A stretch of 37,489 nucleotides of DNA from Chara braunii. Its lineage: Eukaryota; Streptophyta; Charophyceae; Charales; Characeae. The translations under genes and the position numbers were made by a program. Positions 36,150 through 37,489 of the stretch are shown here, in pieces. Position 1 is the stretch's first letter. The number at the start of each line of letters is the position of its first letter. The stretch lies in the NCBI GenBank assembly GCA_003427395.1, contig BFEA01000291.1, forward strand, positions 905,362 to 942,850, given 5' to 3'. Below the pieces are notes generated by a model, which saw nothing but the letters and a program-made list of their open reading frames with translations, was not told the origin of the DNA and did no database searches.

Positions 36150-36661
36150 GGGAAAATTGCATCTGTACCCCACTTAAAGATGGGAATACCGCCTATGTCC
36201 CAGCGCCAACTTGCGTCTATACCGAGAAAACGGCTGGCGGAAATTGTTTGCAAGCCCAGGACCGAGCTGGACCCAGGTTGGTACCGTAAAATTGCGGTTA
36301 TAACCAACTACTGGAATGAACCAATTAATAATTATGGACATAACCAGGCACATTACAAGCATACCCGGGACCTGAGGAGGAGAGGCCGAATTGTTCATAT
36401 ACCCTGCTACCGGATGGCTGAAATTATGCTCATACCCAGCAGCTGTTGGGCCACAACAGTCTACTTGCTGGGCATGAGCATAATTTGGTGCTCCGAATAC
36501 AGGGCCTGTGGGATTGGGTACACCTATCTACAATTTCGCACAGGGGCCAAGCAGGGTAGTATGCAAAGTTGAACGGCCTCGGTGTATAGATGCAAGTTCG
36601 CGCTGGGACTGGGTATAGCGGGTATTCCCATTTTTAACTGGGGTACAGATGCAATTTTCCC
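36150..36661. mobile_element. 512-bp Mutator-type MITE with long terminal repeats
   Basis: The terminal inverted repeats are about 80 bp. The left starts GGGAAAATTGCATCTGTACC and the right is its inverse; AAGATGGGAATACC and CCCAGCGC-AACTTGC blocks are conserved deeper in. The flanks TTTTTATTA (36141-36149) and TTCTTATTA (36662-36670) form a 9-bp target duplication with one mismatch, the size expected for Mutator-like elements. The interior has no ORF, so the element is non-autonomous. Confidence 0.85.
36421..36486. repeat. Internal hairpin of the Mutator-type MITE
   Basis: AAATTATGCTCATACCCAGC is inverted as GCTGGGCATGAGCATAATTT at 36467-36486. The arms are 22 bp (36421-36442 and 36465-36486) with a 22-base loop. 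It is a secondary foldback inside the element. Confidence 0.8.
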
Positions 36662-36671
36662 TTCTTATTAT

Positions 36672-37048
36672 CATCATACCATTACAGTATTACGGGGAAC
36701 CCCATAGCAGCCAGCCCAAGTCCAAGCCTCCATCAAGGGAACATGCGGGGGCTGCGACCGACATGCAGGTGGATGATACCGGGCAGGGGTCAGCTGGTAG
36801 CATCAGGACTGAGCTTCTCTTCCATGGGCCAGTCACTGTGCCTCCCCTCCAGTCCCCTTCCCCAACACACATCAGCAGTGTCTGCTCAATGGCGCTCGGT
36901 TGATGGTGCTAGGGGCGGCCAACGTCCTATCTGTAGGTGGTGGCCGCCAAGCTAGCTGCTCAGGAAGGTACATGACGCCAATGGGGTTGAACCCACAACC
37001 TCCTGAATGCCACTTGCATGCCTCACCAACTGAGCTAGGCCGCTGTAT
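36672..37048 (-). mobile_element. tRNA-headed SINE, related copy
   Basis: On the minus strand the head (about 37048-36990) reads GCGGCCTAGCTCAGTTGGTG, a GCATGCAAGTGGCATTCAGG middle and GGTTGTGGGTTCAACCCC. It is closely similar to the head at 16626-16697. The body shares only short words with that SINE (AGACACTGCTG). It ends against the Mutator-type MITE at its 3' side with no poly(A) visible. Confidence 0.6.
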
Positions 37049-37151
37049 ATCGCAGTTTCTTTGCTCCTATCTACGCATATTTTCCTTCTTGTTTTTGCTC
37101 ATCATTCCTGTGGGAGGGTCGAATTTAACCCTCCAGGAATGAGGATTAGAG

Positions 37152-37297
37152 AGAGTGGTTCGTCTGTGAAACGTCCGCAAGATAAGAGAAGCTCACACTC
37201 GACAACAACACACACAAGAACAAAGACATGCTTGTGTGTGTTGTTGTCGAGTGTGAGCTTCTCTTATCTTGCAGACGTTTCACAGACGAACCACTCT
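37152..37297. repeat. Long near-perfect hairpin, 67-bp arms, 12-base loop
   Basis: Arms 37152-37218 and 37231-37297 are inverse at 66 of 67 positions. The left arm begins AGAGTGGTTCGTCTGTGAAA and ends CAACAACACACACAAG. The single mismatch is a C/T difference. Such a short loop and high identity mean it is either very young, under selection for pairing, or a snap-back artefact of library preparation. Confidence 0.93.
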
Positions 37298-37302
37298 GTG
37301 CC

Positions 37303-37412
37303 ACTGTTTCATCAGAGTTTCACCAACTCATCAGGAGGTTGAAACCCCGACAGTCTTCCCAGGACGCATTTGACTGGTGGATAAGCGCTCACAACTTCGT
37401 CCGGAGTTAGTG
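37303..37412 (+). repeat. Dispersed repeat, copy 2 (partner 351-459)
   Basis: Begins ACTGTTTCATCAGAGTTTCA and ends GGAGTTAGTG. It aligns with 351-459 across its length. Here it follows the long hairpin directly. Confidence 0.7.
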
Positions 37413-37432
37413 TGTGGGTGTGTGTGCACAGG

Positions 37433-37436
<4 letters not shown>

Positions 37437-37489
<53 letters not shown>
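37437..37489. repeat. (GA)n microsatellite at the window end
   Basis: A pure GA dinucleotide run of at least 26 units that reaches the window edge. Confidence 0.97.

Overview
The window looks like nuclear DNA from a repeat-rich streptophyte (green plant lineage). The signs are an interstitial plant-type CCCTAAA telomere tract (4702-4726), plant-style U6 snRNA copies, a plant-type LINE C-terminus, PIF/Harbinger elements, a nuclear copy of mitochondrial nad1, and a cyanobacterial-type radical SAM protein behind a chloroplast-transit-peptide-like leader. A charophyte such as Chara is my guess; nothing in the sequence proves a genus. Two 38-bp Nextera mate-pair junction adapters (36-73 and 34861-34898) remain in the sequence, so linkage across those two points should not be trusted.

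Layout. 1-8 kb is microsatellites, homopolymers, tandem duplications, antisense U6 pseudogenes, poly(A)-tailed SINE-like copies, foldback MITEs and the telomeric tract. 8.26-10.66 kb is a 5'-truncated, frameshifted LINE. 11.7-12.25 kb may be the end of an LTR followed by a primer-binding site. 13-17.1 kb is a nested cluster of MITEs, tRNA-derived SINEs and a full-length retroposed U6 with a 10-bp target duplication. 17347-23635 is a complete PIF/Harbinger element with 25-bp terminal repeats, a TAA target duplication, a dead DDE transposase and a still open trihelix/Myb-like partner gene. 24-25.5 kb holds tRNA-like SINE pieces, a U6 fragment, a foldback element and a 69-bp tandem repeat.

27335-31153 is the only clear host-type gene: an intronless 1272-residue B12-binding-like/radical SAM/DUF2344 fusion protein, probably plastid-targeted. 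After it come a 122-bp MITE, a SINE-like copy, the nad1 insertion, and a second Harbinger (32947 onward) whose transposase reads open but whose right half is cut off by the second adapter. 35-37.5 kb has purine-rich low-complexity DNA, a 512-bp Mutator-type MITE with about 80-bp terminal repeats and a 9-bp target duplication, a tRNA-headed SINE, and a near-perfect 67-bp-arm hairpin.

The radical SAM gene is not functionally connected to its neighbours. The rest is mobile DNA, and several non-autonomous families occur twice with identical or nearly identical lengths, which lets their ends be defined from this window alone.
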